Assembly: GCF_006539345.1 (NCBI RefSeq)
Contig: NZ_BJMV01000003.1
Coordinates: forward strand, 162,652 to 226,651
Direction of reading: 5' to 3'
DNA from: Acetobacter peroxydans
GTDB taxonomy: Bacteria; Pseudomonadota; Alphaproteobacteria; Acetobacterales; Acetobacteraceae
DNA length: 64,000 nucleotides
Position numbers and translations under genes: made by a program. Within the stretch, counting starts at the first letter, position 1. Each line of letters opens with the position of its first letter. The notes under the pieces are model-generated. The model saw only the letters and a program-made list of their open reading frames with translations. It did not search any database and was not told the origin of the DNA. Below, in pieces: positions 42,192-49,757 of this stretch.

Positions 42192-42817
42192 CAGCAGAAA
42201 CCGAAAGCGTAGAAACTCATCCGTCCGGTCGGCGTAGCTTTCTTGGCCTTGTCACGACTGCGGGCGTTGCCACGGGGGCCGCTGCCTGCGCCATTCCCTT
42301 TGTGCAAAGCCTGCAACCACAGGACAGCGCCGCCGCCCACCTGCCGGTCGATGTCGATATCTCGCATCTGGCCCCCGGCCAGCAGATGACAGCCGTATGG
42401 CAGAGCAAGCCTGTTTTCATTATCCACCGCACGCCCGAGGACCTGAACAGGCTGCAGGATGCCTCCTTAATCGCCCTGCTTCGTGACCCCGAGTCCGATG
42501 CCCATCAGCAGCCGGATTACACCCGCAACTGGCACCGCTCCCTTGTGCCTGAATACGGCGTTTATGTCGGGATCTGCACGCATCTGGGTTGCGTTCCCGC
42601 CTATGTAAAGGAAAGCACCAGCGGCCCGGCGGGCGGCCTGTACGGCTGCCCCTGCCATGGCTCCCGCTTTGATCTGGCTGGACGCGTTTTCAAGGGCGTT
42701 CCCGCCCCTTACAACCTGCCTGTGCCGCCCCATGTCATGCCCAGCGCATCCATTATCCGGCTGGGAGAAAACCCGGCGGGTAAAACTTTCGACTTCGGCA
42801 GCATTGAGCAGATCTAA
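42188..42817 (+). CDS. petA: cytochrome bc1 complex, Rieske iron-sulfur subunit
   Basis: Carries the Rieske [2Fe-2S] cluster that takes the first electron from ubiquinol. The 209 residues have a twin-arginine anchor (GRRSFLGLVTTAGVATGAAA), then the cluster motifs CTHLGC and CPCHGS, with Cys and His ligands intact, and the closing PYNLPVPPHV loop. It is the third gene of the operon, whereas in most proteobacteria Rieske is first. The ATG overlaps the c1 stop (ATGA). A double hairpin and T-run follow. Confidence 0.96.
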   Translation: MTAETESVETHPSGRRSFLGLVTTAGVATGAAACAIPFVQSLQPQDSAAAHLPVDVDISHLAPGQQMTAVWQSKPVFIIHRTPEDLNRLQDASLIALLRDPESDAHQQPDYTRNWHRSLVPEYGVYVGICTHLGCVPAYVKESTSGPAGGLYGCPCHGSRFDLAGRVFKGVPAPYNLPVPPHVMPSASIIRLGENPAGKTFDFGSIEQI

Positions 42818-42843
42818 AACTGGTCCAGACTCAAAAGACTATC

Positions 42844-42901
42844 CGCCCGTTTGACCGGGCGACATGGAACGGGGCTGTTACAGGTTAACAACCCCGTTTT
42901 T
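42844..42901 (+). terminator. two hairpins ending the bc1 operon, second a rho-independent terminator
   Basis: A first hairpin (CGCCCG/CGGGCG, about 42845-42861) is followed by AACGGGG (42868-42874) pairing with CCCCGTT (42892-42898), with an inner GTT/AAC extension and a T5 run. It is located about 50 bases after the Rieske stop. Confidence 0.8.
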
Positions 42902-42949
42902 CGTCATCATGGTGATGAAATCCATGCAACAGGCAGGATCACCCGGAAA

Positions 42950-43165
42950 TCAGCTTTTATGTGGTTTCTTCAGCCTGAATATTTCAGCCTCGCTGAAATA
43001 GTAAACAACCCCATGCGGCATCCTGATGCCAAAGCGATGAACTTCACGAGCGGGCAGCAGTCTCTCTTCTGGCGGAATATCGGTTTTTATATCCTCTATT
43101 CTGCCAATGAAGTTCAGTTCATAATTCCGTGGGTGGCCTGTATCTATCTGAACCATATCACCCAC
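42950..43165 (-). CDS. small hypothetical protein, SH3-like appearance
   Basis: A 71-residue protein beginning VGDMVQIDTG (GTG start), with a strand-rich pattern including FIGRIEDI, RFGIRMPHG and VVYYFSEAEIFRL. This resembles small YodC/DUF2158-like or SH3-fold proteins, but I cannot confirm a family. GGAGG lies about 16 bases before the GTG, which is long. Its codon use is AT-richer than its neighbours. It is antisense to the region after the bc1 terminator. Confidence 0.45.
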   Translation of the reverse strand: MGDMVQIDTGHPRNYELNFIGRIEDIKTDIPPEERLLPAREVHRFGIRMPHGVVYYFSEAEIFRLKKPHKS

Positions 43166-43704
43166 TAAAAATATTACTGCCCTCCACCTGTGGAGAACCG
43201 CACAGCCTACTTATGAAACGCATTGTTTTTTTGAATAGGAACATTGTGTACCTCGTTTTTTAGTCCGACCAAGGACGTGTAAAAACGCTGATGCCTCCTG
43301 GCGTCAGGTGGTTGGTCGCAACGATAACGAAGTAAACGCTGCCCTGCTTATTCCCATCATAATGAACAGCCGTCACCGTTCACCACAATTGGCCGAAGCC
43401 GGGTGTTATATTCGCAGGCCACCCGACAAAGGGGAGCCACTTCGTTTTACGTGCGCGACCAAGCGCTTTGTTACGCTAGCACACTCATGCCCCTGTCACC
43501 AGCATAAGCGCGATGGTTCCCATGATCACAAATTTGCCAACATGGTCGTCAAATAAGACGGACTGTAATACCCTTGTTCAAACACAATGAGCACAAACAC
43601 TGTTCATTAACACAGGATAAACAGCTCATTCATCCAAGCAAGAAACCCCTCGCGCTGTCGCTCGTTGAATTCAGTATTCCTTCTTTGGGAACGGATAAAA
43701 TGCC
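43166..43704. other. AT-rich intergenic stretch without a convincing gene
   Basis: About 540 bases lower in GC than the surroundings. One + strand frame at 43308-43556 is open, but its sequence has no recognisable features and no ribosome binding site. There are no long repeats, tRNA or insertion sequence ends that I can define. A loose inverted motif TGAGCA...TGTTCA lies near 43587-43605. Confidence 0.4.
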
Positions 43705-44091
43705 ATGACAATTATTTACGCTCTGAAATCCGTCATCCGCCGTAAGAAGATTGCTGCACCCAGTGAACCGTTGAATACTTCTGCTCTGCTTACCATCCTA
43801 AACGAAGTTCTCGGCCCTGTGCCGCGCCCCAATCACCCGAGCAAACTGGGCAAGCGAGCCCGCGCAACGGGTATGCTCGACACGGTGCGCCACTGGCAGG
43901 AAATGCAACAGGATGCCACGGCCACTCAGCAGGAAGTTCACGCCCTGATCACGCGGGCCGAACTGAGAATAATCTCGGAACATACCGGGCTTTCCGGCCC
44001 GCACTTACTCAAAGTAGTACGAGAACTGCTCCCCCACTGCGTCAGAATTCGGGCTCACAACAATCCGTTTTTTCTTTTGAACAAGGAGTAG
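43705..44091 (+). CDS. YidB-like (DUF937-like) small protein
   Basis: A 128-residue protein whose central part follows the YidB pattern: a Leu-rich helix (LLTILNEVLGPVP), a RATGMLDTVRHWQEM segment matching the usual GLGDxVxSW region, and a C-terminal helix pair HTGLSGPHLLKVVRELLP, corresponding to the family's tGLs...ll..l...LP ending. The glycine-rich linker common in YidB is missing. Function of the family is unknown. It lies in an AT-richer segment flanked by gaps. Confidence 0.55.
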   Translation: MTIIYALKSVIRRKKIAAPSEPLNTSALLTILNEVLGPVPRPNHPSKLGKRARATGMLDTVRHWQEMQQDATATQQEVHALITRAELRIISEHTGLSGPHLLKVVRELLPHCVRIRAHNNPFFLLNKE

Positions 44092-44291
44092 GCACCGCCA
44101 GGCCCTGAAATTCCTCCCATATTATTGGCACGTATAGTTATTGTACCGTGGAAAGAATTCTGGAACCTCTTGGTTTCGAGGCCTTACTCTATAATTCCGT
44201 CCTTGACGCCCCAAATGTAGCAGACGGAAGGCCCCCGATGCGGCCGCCAGTGATGCAACAAAACTGGCCGAAGGGCTGCTCTACCAGCAAT

Positions 44292-44888
44292 TTAGGATAG
44301 TTCCTCCAAGGCCCAGCCGCCGGTCTGCCTGGGAGCGGCGCTCAGAGGCACGGCATTGGCCAGCCGCACATTGGCGGGCAAGTCCATGGCAGCACGCAGG
44401 GCGCGAAACAACGCTCCATGGGCCACGACCAAAGGCCGCCCCGCAGAGGCGGTCGCCCGGTTGATGGCACCCACGGCGCGCGCGCGCAGAACGGCAAAGC
44501 TTTCTGCCTGTGGAGGCGTATAATCACCCGCGATCCAGTGATCGTACCAATCGCTGATCGGCTGGCCTTCCTGCTCGCCAAAACTGACTTCAGCCAGATC
44601 AGGCTCAATGCTCAGCGGCAGGGCAGGCAGGCCCCGCGCCACCAGCGCATCACGCACGATAGTGGCCGTACGCAGGGCGCGTTCCAGCGGCGAGGAAACA
44701 ATTCTTACAATGCCCCCTTCGCCCGCTGCATCAAGCGCCTGCGCGATCAGCACCGCAGCTTCGGCCGCCTGTTCTATCCCGGTCTCGTTCAGCGGCACGT
44801 CCGTCCGCCCCTGCGACAGGCCAGCGCGGTTCCAGTCAGTCTGTCCGTGGCGCAGATACCAGTACGGCCGAGGGAGAAGCTGGGTCAT
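44292..44888 (-). CDS. histidine phosphatase family protein
   Basis: A 198-residue phosphoglycerate-mutase-fold phosphatase. The catalytic RHG motif is in YLRHGQTDWN near the N-terminus, followed by the second catalytic arginine in SSPLERALRTA, Glu in EVSFGEQEGQ, and the second histidine in VVAHGALFRAL. Members dephosphorylate sugar phosphates, cobalamin precursors or nucleotides; substrate is not evident here. It lies 47 bases after prs on the same strand and could be cotranscribed. Confidence 0.92.
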   Translation of the reverse strand: MTQLLPRPYWYLRHGQTDWNRAGLSQGRTDVPLNETGIEQAAEAAVLIAQALDAAGEGGIVRIVSSPLERALRTATIVRDALVARGLPALPLSIEPDLAEVSFGEQEGQPISDWYDHWIAGDYTPPQAESFAVLRARAVGAINRATASAGRPLVVAHGALFRALRAAMDLPANVRLANAVPLSAAPRQTGGWALEELS

Positions 44889-44935
44889 GAAAACGTGTAA
44901 CCTGTCATGCTAAAGGGCGTGCCGACCGTAACTGT

Positions 44936-45868
44936 TCAGTCGAACAGGGACGAGACGGAGCTTTCATCCGCCACGGCCCGCATGGCGCGCGCCAGCAGAC
45001 CGGAAATGGTGATCTGGCGGATATTGCGCGCAGCCTGCACCTGCTCTGTCGCCCTGATGCTGTCCGTCAGGGTCAGCATTTCGATGGGCGAATCCCCAAT
45101 GCGTTCGACGGCCTGCCCTGTCAGCACGCCATGCGTCACATAGGCCCCCACAGAAGCCGCTCCACGTGCCGCAATGGCCTGCGCCGCGTTGCACAGAGAA
45201 CCGCCGCTATCCACGATGTCATCCACCAGCAGGCAGTGCCGTCCTTTGACATCACCAATCACGTTCATGACCTCGGACACGCCCGCACGCTCGCGCCGCT
45301 TGTCAATAATGGCCAGATCCGTGTTCAGCCGCTGGGCAAGCTGGCGCGCGCGCACCACACCCCCGACATCGGGGGAAACAATCATGAGATCACGGTCGCC
45401 ATACTGGGCGCGGATATCGCGCACAAACAGAGGAGCCGCGTACAAATTATCAACCGGAATATCAAAGAAGCCCTGAATCTGCATGGCGTGCAGGTCGAGC
45501 GTCAGCACTCGGCTTGCCCCTGCTTCGACCAGAAGATTTGCCACCAGCTTGGCGCTGATAGGGGTACGCGGGCCGGACTTACGGTCCTGCCGGGCGTAAC
45601 CGAAATACGGCATGACCGCCGTAATACGCTTGGCCGACCCGCGACGCAGGGCGTCGAGCATGATCAGCAGTTCCATCAGATTGTCATTGGTGGGCGTGCA
45701 GGTGCTCTGCACCACAAACACGTCCTCACCACGGACATTCTCATGAATTTCGACAAAGACCTCCATATCCGCAAAGCGCCGCACGGTCGCATTGCACAGA
45801 GGCAGACTGAGTTCCGCGGCAACGGCTTCAGCCAGCGGGAGGTTGCTGTTACAAGCGACGATCTTCAT
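44936..45868 (-). CDS. prs: ribose-phosphate pyrophosphokinase
   Basis: Makes phosphoribosyl pyrophosphate from ribose 5-phosphate and ATP for nucleotide, histidine and tryptophan synthesis. The 310 residues carry the class I PRPP synthetase features: [30 protein letters not shown] (ATP-binding flexible loop region), [18 protein letters not shown] (divalent-cation-binding region), KRRERAG and the PRPP loop [13 protein letters not shown]. Length is normal. The 424-base upstream region should contain its promoter. Confidence 0.97.
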   Translation of the reverse strand: MKIVACNSNLPLAEAVAAELSLPLCNATVRRFADMEVFVEIHENVRGEDVFVVQSTCTPTNDNLMELLIMLDALRRGSAKRITAVMPYFGYARQDRKSGPRTPISAKLVANLLVEAGASRVLTLDLHAMQIQGFFDIPVDNLYAAPLFVRDIRAQYGDRDLMIVSPDVGGVVRARQLAQRLNTDLAIIDKRRERAGVSEVMNVIGDVKGRHCLLVDDIVDSGGSLCNAAQAIAARGAASVGAYVTHGVLTGQAVERIGDSPIEMLTLTDSIRATEQVQAARNIRQITISGLLARAMRAVADESSVSSLFD

Positions 45869-46292
45869 GGCTGTTAAAGAATCCCGGCCTTACAGATGTT
45901 ATCAAAGGACATGCACGCGGCACCGCAAGCGAGGGCGGTTTAGCAACCACGGCCCGCCTTGTCATCCTTGACGGACACCCCTGTGTGCCTTGCGTATCAT
46001 CCCGTGGCAAAAAAGCCGCGCGTCCTGTCGCATGACCTTGCGTCAGAGTCGGGTTTTCTCTAGTGTTATCTTTCCGCAGTAGTCACAGAAACGCCAAAGG
46101 CTGGGGCATATGCTACGCTCGCCCCACAAAGCTCAGGCGGGCCATACGGGAACTGCAAGAGCGGCACAGCTCTCATGACCGGGGTTCATTGCTCTGATGG
46201 TTCGCTATACGGTGCAGGCGTGACATACTCCCCCTCACCATCGCCCCTGCCTCCGCACTTCATCATAAGCCAAACGCCCCAACGGAGCCTCA
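45869..46292. other. intergenic region between prs and MATE exporter
   Basis: This 424-base divergent region carries both promoters by position. I see no ORF with coding character, no clear riboswitch and no strong terminator. Small palindromic stretches occur but none stands out. Confidence 0.4.
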
Positions 46293-47816
46293 ATGCCCAC
46301 GCCCGGTAGCCGCAACACGGCCTGTTTTGTAACAGGCAGCATCATGCGGCATGTTCTTGTCATGTCGGGCACCGGTGCTATCGGGCTTATGGCCGTGTTC
46401 GCGGTGGATATGCTGAACATGGTCTATATCAGCCATCTGGGCAGCACGGCGCTAACTGCCGCCATTGGCTTTGCCAGCGCGGTGATCGGCCTGCAGATCG
46501 CAGTGGCCATCGGCCTGACCATCGGCATCAGTGCTGTAACCGCGCGTGAAATCGGGGCGGGCCGCCACGATGAGGCACAGGCCATCGCCTCTTCGGCGCT
46601 GACTGTAACCCTTATACTCACTGCGCTTCTGGGCGTGGCCACCCTGCTTTGGGCCAGGCCCATTCTGGCCCTGTTCGGTGCGCGGGGCGAGGCGCTGGAC
46701 GCCGCCACCACCTACCTGCGCGCTGTCAGCACCGCCATGCCGCTGATCTGCCTCGGCATGGCGACCTCCGCCCTGATGCGCGTGGTGGGAGATGCCAAGG
46801 GTTCCATGAACATCACACTGGTGGGCGCTGTCGTGGCCGCCGTGCTCGACCCTCTGTTCATCTTCGGTTTCCATGAAGGGCTGACCGGCGCCGCCATCAG
46901 TACGCTTCTGTCGCGGCTTGTGGTCAGTTTTGCCGGGCTGCGTGGAGCCATGCGCAACAATATGCTGACCCTCCCCCGCCTGACACGCCTGCTGCCAGAT
47001 TCGCGCCGTGTCGCCAACGTGGCCCTGCCCGCCATCCTGACCAATCTGGCCACGCCGGCAGGCGGTGTTTACGTCACCAGCGCCATGGCCGGATTCGGCC
47101 TTGAAGCCGTGACCGGGCAGGCTTCCATAGAACGCATGGTGCCGGTGCTGTTTGCGCTGGTGTTTGCGCTCACAGGCTCTGTCGGTCCCATAATGGGACA
47201 AAATCTGGGAGCCAAGCGCTACGACCGCGTTACCCAGACCCTGAAGGCCGCCCTCAAAATCGTGGTCATAAGCGTCAGCCTGACGTGGCTGTTCCTCGCC
47301 TGTGCGCAGGGGCTGATCATAGATATTTACAACGCGCGGGGCGAGGCCGCCGCTCTTATCCACCTGTTCTGCACATGGACGATCGGCAGCTACCTGTTTG
47401 TAGGCATGTTGTTTGTCGCCAACTCCGCCTTCAACAATCTCGGTTTTCCGCTCTATTCCACGGCCTTCAACTGGGGACGGGCCACGCTGGGTACGGTGCC
47501 TTTTGTGGTTGTCGGAGCGCGGTTCGGGCCTCTGGGCGTGCAGGCAGGGCAGGCTCTGGGTGCCGTACTGTTCGGCACACTGGCCATCCTTACGGCGTTT
47601 CGTGTTACACACAACCTCAAGGCGTCCGCGACCTGCACAAACGTCATGGCGCGAACACCAGAAAGCGTGCCAGTGTCAGATATTCCTACCACCAGCGCCG
47701 AGGCCGCCATGGCCGAGCTGGATGATGTGGAATATGTCGGGATTGTATATACACAGGACAGGATGAGCAGAGATGTCGAGACTGACAACCGAAGAGCGCA
47801 ACGCCCTCCCCGATAG
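46293..47816 (+). CDS. MATE-family multidrug/toxin exporter
   Basis: A 507-residue inner-membrane antiporter with twelve helices in two MatE repeats. Typical segments are GLMAVFAVDMLNMVYISHLG, GLTIGISAVTAREIGAGRHD, and the second-half LVFALTGSVGPIMGQNLGAK. The C-terminal 70 residues are hydrophilic and weakly conserved. MATE proteins expel cationic compounds using Na+ or H+ gradients. Its 3' end overlaps the start of the next small gene by 44 bases. Confidence 0.92.
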   Translation: MPTPGSRNTACFVTGSIMRHVLVMSGTGAIGLMAVFAVDMLNMVYISHLGSTALTAAIGFASAVIGLQIAVAIGLTIGISAVTAREIGAGRHDEAQAIASSALTVTLILTALLGVATLLWARPILALFGARGEALDAATTYLRAVSTAMPLICLGMATSALMRVVGDAKGSMNITLVGAVVAAVLDPLFIFGFHEGLTGAAISTLLSRLVVSFAGLRGAMRNNMLTLPRLTRLLPDSRRVANVALPAILTNLATPAGGVYVTSAMAGFGLEAVTGQASIERMVPVLFALVFALTGSVGPIMGQNLGAKRYDRVTQTLKAALKIVVISVSLTWLFLACAQGLIIDIYNARGEAAALIHLFCTWTIGSYLFVGMLFVANSAFNNLGFPLYSTAFNWGRATLGTVPFVVVGARFGPLGVQAGQALGAVLFGTLAILTAFRVTHNLKASATCTNVMARTPESVPVSDIPTTSAEAAMAELDDVEYVGIVYTQDRMSRDVETDNRRAQRPPR

Positions 47817-47982
47817 CGCCTTTGCCCTGCCGGGCCGCCGCTATCCGATCCACGACGCCGCCCACGCCCGCGATGCCTTGGCGCGTGCCAGCGAAATGCT
47901 GCATCGTGGCGAGCTTACTCGGGACGAATACGATACCGTACACCGCAAGGCGGAAGCCGTACTCCACCACGAAGGGCCATAA
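47773..47982 (+). CDS. small conserved protein, DUF6582-like
   Basis: A 69-residue protein containing the segment LTTEERNALPDSAFALPGRR, then YPIHDAAHARDALARAS. This is the common core of short proteins found in phages and bacterial genomes (DUF6582-like), where PGRRYPI is conserved. Function unknown. It overlaps the 3' end of the MATE gene by 44 bases in another frame and ends nine bases before the YqaA-like gene. AGGATGAG precedes the ATG. Confidence 0.75.
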   Translation: MSRLTTEERNALPDSAFALPGRRYPIHDAAHARDALARASEMLHRGELTRDEYDTVHRKAEAVLHHEGP

Positions 47983-47991
47983 CTTCTCTCC

Positions 47992-48570
47992 ATGCTATCC
48001 AGACTTTATGCGCGCGTGATCGCTCACGCCGCCAGTCCCAACGCGCCTTGGTGGCTGGCGGCTCTCGCGTTTTCAGAGGCCAGCTTCTTTCCCCTGCCGC
48101 CGGAAACGCTGCTGGTGCCCATGGTGCTGGCCTGCCGCGAGCGGGCGTGGTTCTATGCCACGCTCTGCACGCTGGCCAGTGTGGCCGGGGGGCTGCTGGG
48201 ATGGCTGATCGGCGCGGCTCTGCTGGACAGCGTGGCGCGCCCGATCGCGCATTTCTACCATGCGGATCACACGCTCGAGACGCTTCAGATACGGTTCAGG
48301 GAATGGGGGGTATGGATTGTTCTGCTCAAGGGGCTGACCCCCATACCCTATAAGTTTGTGACCATTGCCAGCGGCATGGCGCATTTCGCCCTTGTGCCTT
48401 TCATGCTGGCCAGTCTGGTCACACGCGGCCTGCGGTTCTTTCTGGTCGCGGGCCTTCTCCAGCGATTTGGCGCACCGATCGAGCGATTTCTGGAGCAGCG
48501 CCTGCCTCTGGTCACCAGCGCGTTCGCCCTGCTGCTGATCGGCGGTGTGGTGGCCCTGCGCTACCTGTAA
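47992..48570 (+). CDS. YqaA-like (DedA/SNARE-associated superfamily) membrane protein
   Basis: A 192-residue protein with about five hydrophobic segments. It has the YqaA features FSEASFFPLPPETLLVPM, a glycine-rich helix AGGLLGWLIGAALLD, and the KGLTPIPYKFVTIASG motif, where the Thr-Pro-Ile-Pro-Tyr loop is the re-entrant element of the DedA-related VTT fold. Related proteins affect membrane lipid handling and envelope stress. It follows the small protein gene by nine bases. Confidence 0.88.
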   Translation: MLSRLYARVIAHAASPNAPWWLAALAFSEASFFPLPPETLLVPMVLACRERAWFYATLCTLASVAGGLLGWLIGAALLDSVARPIAHFYHADHTLETLQIRFREWGVWIVLLKGLTPIPYKFVTIASGMAHFALVPFMLASLVTRGLRFFLVAGLLQRFGAPIERFLEQRLPLVTSAFALLLIGGVVALRYL

Positions 48571-48683
48571 CCTCCCGCCCGTCCCTTGCGCCCACCGCCG
48601 CGTTGGGCCAAAAAATGTTTCGCCCTGTCCGTTGTCAGAGTAGGCAGGATACAGACATACGACAGAGGGAAGGAACTGCCGCC

Positions 48684-49685
48684 ATGCCATCGCAAATCGC
48701 TGTTGTAACAGGCGCGGGTTCGGGCATTGGCCGCGCCACCGCGCTGGCTCTGGGCCGCGCGGGCTTTGACATTGCCCTGCTTGGCCGCAACCCCGAACGT
48801 CTGGCTGATGCGGCGCAGGAACTGGCGCGCCATTCGGTTCGCACCCTGATTGTGGAAGCGGACGTAACGAATGCCACAGCCCTTAACACTGTGGCGGAAC
48901 AGATCGAGGCAGAACTCGGGCCGATTTCCGTGTGGGTCAACTGCGCGGGTGCCACCGTTGTCGGGCAGGCTGCTTCACTCAACGCGCAGGATATCCGCCG
49001 CGCTACCGAAGTCACCTATCTGGGCAGCGTCAACAGCACTCTGACGGCGCTGGATGTCATGCGCCGCCGGGGTGAAGGCACCATTGTCAATCTGGATCTG
49101 GCCGAGGCCCTGCGCGGCCTGCCCCTTCAGGCAGCGGAAAGCGGTGCACGGGGGGCCTTACGTGGCTTCTGTGAAAGCCTGCGCAGCGAACTCCTGCACG
49201 ATGCGGATGCAATCCATATCGCCATGGTCAACCTGCCCTCCATCAATACACCGCGATACGCTCATACCCGCAACATGACCGGCAAACCGCTGAAGCCCTA
49301 TGGTTCTGTTTACGAGCCCGAAGTCGCGGCCGAAGCCATATGCCGCGCGGTGTTCGGTCGGCACCGTTCCATTTCGATCGGACTGGGCGGAATTCTGCAC
49401 GCACTGTGGCGGCACGTGACCCCGCTTTGGCGTGAATCCTGGCTGGCAAAGCACGCCTATAAAAGCCAGATGGGCCATGACTGGCTTGAGGCTCCCCAGC
49501 CCGACGCCCTTTACACTGCGGCTCCCGGCGCTCTGGCGGCGCACGGGCCGTTTGAAACCCGCTCACGCAGGCTCGACAGCCCTCTCAGCCTGTTCGTGCC
49601 CTCTGGCCTGCGGGCAGGGCTACTCGGCACACTGGCCTGCGCGCTGCTGATCGGCCTTGTGCGGCACTATCGCCGTCGAGACTGA
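48684..49685 (+). CDS. short-chain dehydrogenase-like protein lacking catalytic residues
   Basis: A 333-residue protein with a Rossmann fold and an intact cofactor loop TGAGSGIGRATAL, plus the VNCAGA strand. The catalytic positions are altered: aligned with the SDR_c3-type pattern, the Asn, Ser, Tyr and Lys of the tetrad are replaced by T111, L139, E152 and R156. A C-terminal hydrophobic segment (LRAGLLGTLACALLIGLV) followed by Arg-rich residues suggests a membrane anchor. It may bind a nucleotide without oxidoreductase activity. AGGA lies about nine bases before the ATG. Confidence 0.88.
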   Translation: MPSQIAVVTGAGSGIGRATALALGRAGFDIALLGRNPERLADAAQELARHSVRTLIVEADVTNATALNTVAEQIEAELGPISVWVNCAGATVVGQAASLNAQDIRRATEVTYLGSVNSTLTALDVMRRRGEGTIVNLDLAEALRGLPLQAAESGARGALRGFCESLRSELLHDADAIHIAMVNLPSINTPRYAHTRNMTGKPLKPYGSVYEPEVAAEAICRAVFGRHRSISIGLGGILHALWRHVTPLWRESWLAKHAYKSQMGHDWLEAPQPDALYTAAPGALAAHGPFETRSRRLDSPLSLFVPSGLRAGLLGTLACALLIGLVRHYRRRD

Positions 49686-49757
49686 GCGGCTCCCACCCCG
49701 GCCAAGCAGACCTGTCCATCGCGAGGCAAGTGCCGGCTGGCCCCGCGCCTTGCTGGC

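Noticed and set aside
43308..43556. 82-codon open frame in the AT-rich gap
   Set aside because: No ribosome binding site, no hydrophobic or conserved pattern, and an unusual Cys/His distribution; probably non-coding.
45869..46292. A riboswitch before the MATE exporter
   Set aside because: Some MATE genes follow guanidine or other riboswitches, but I could not find any conserved element here.
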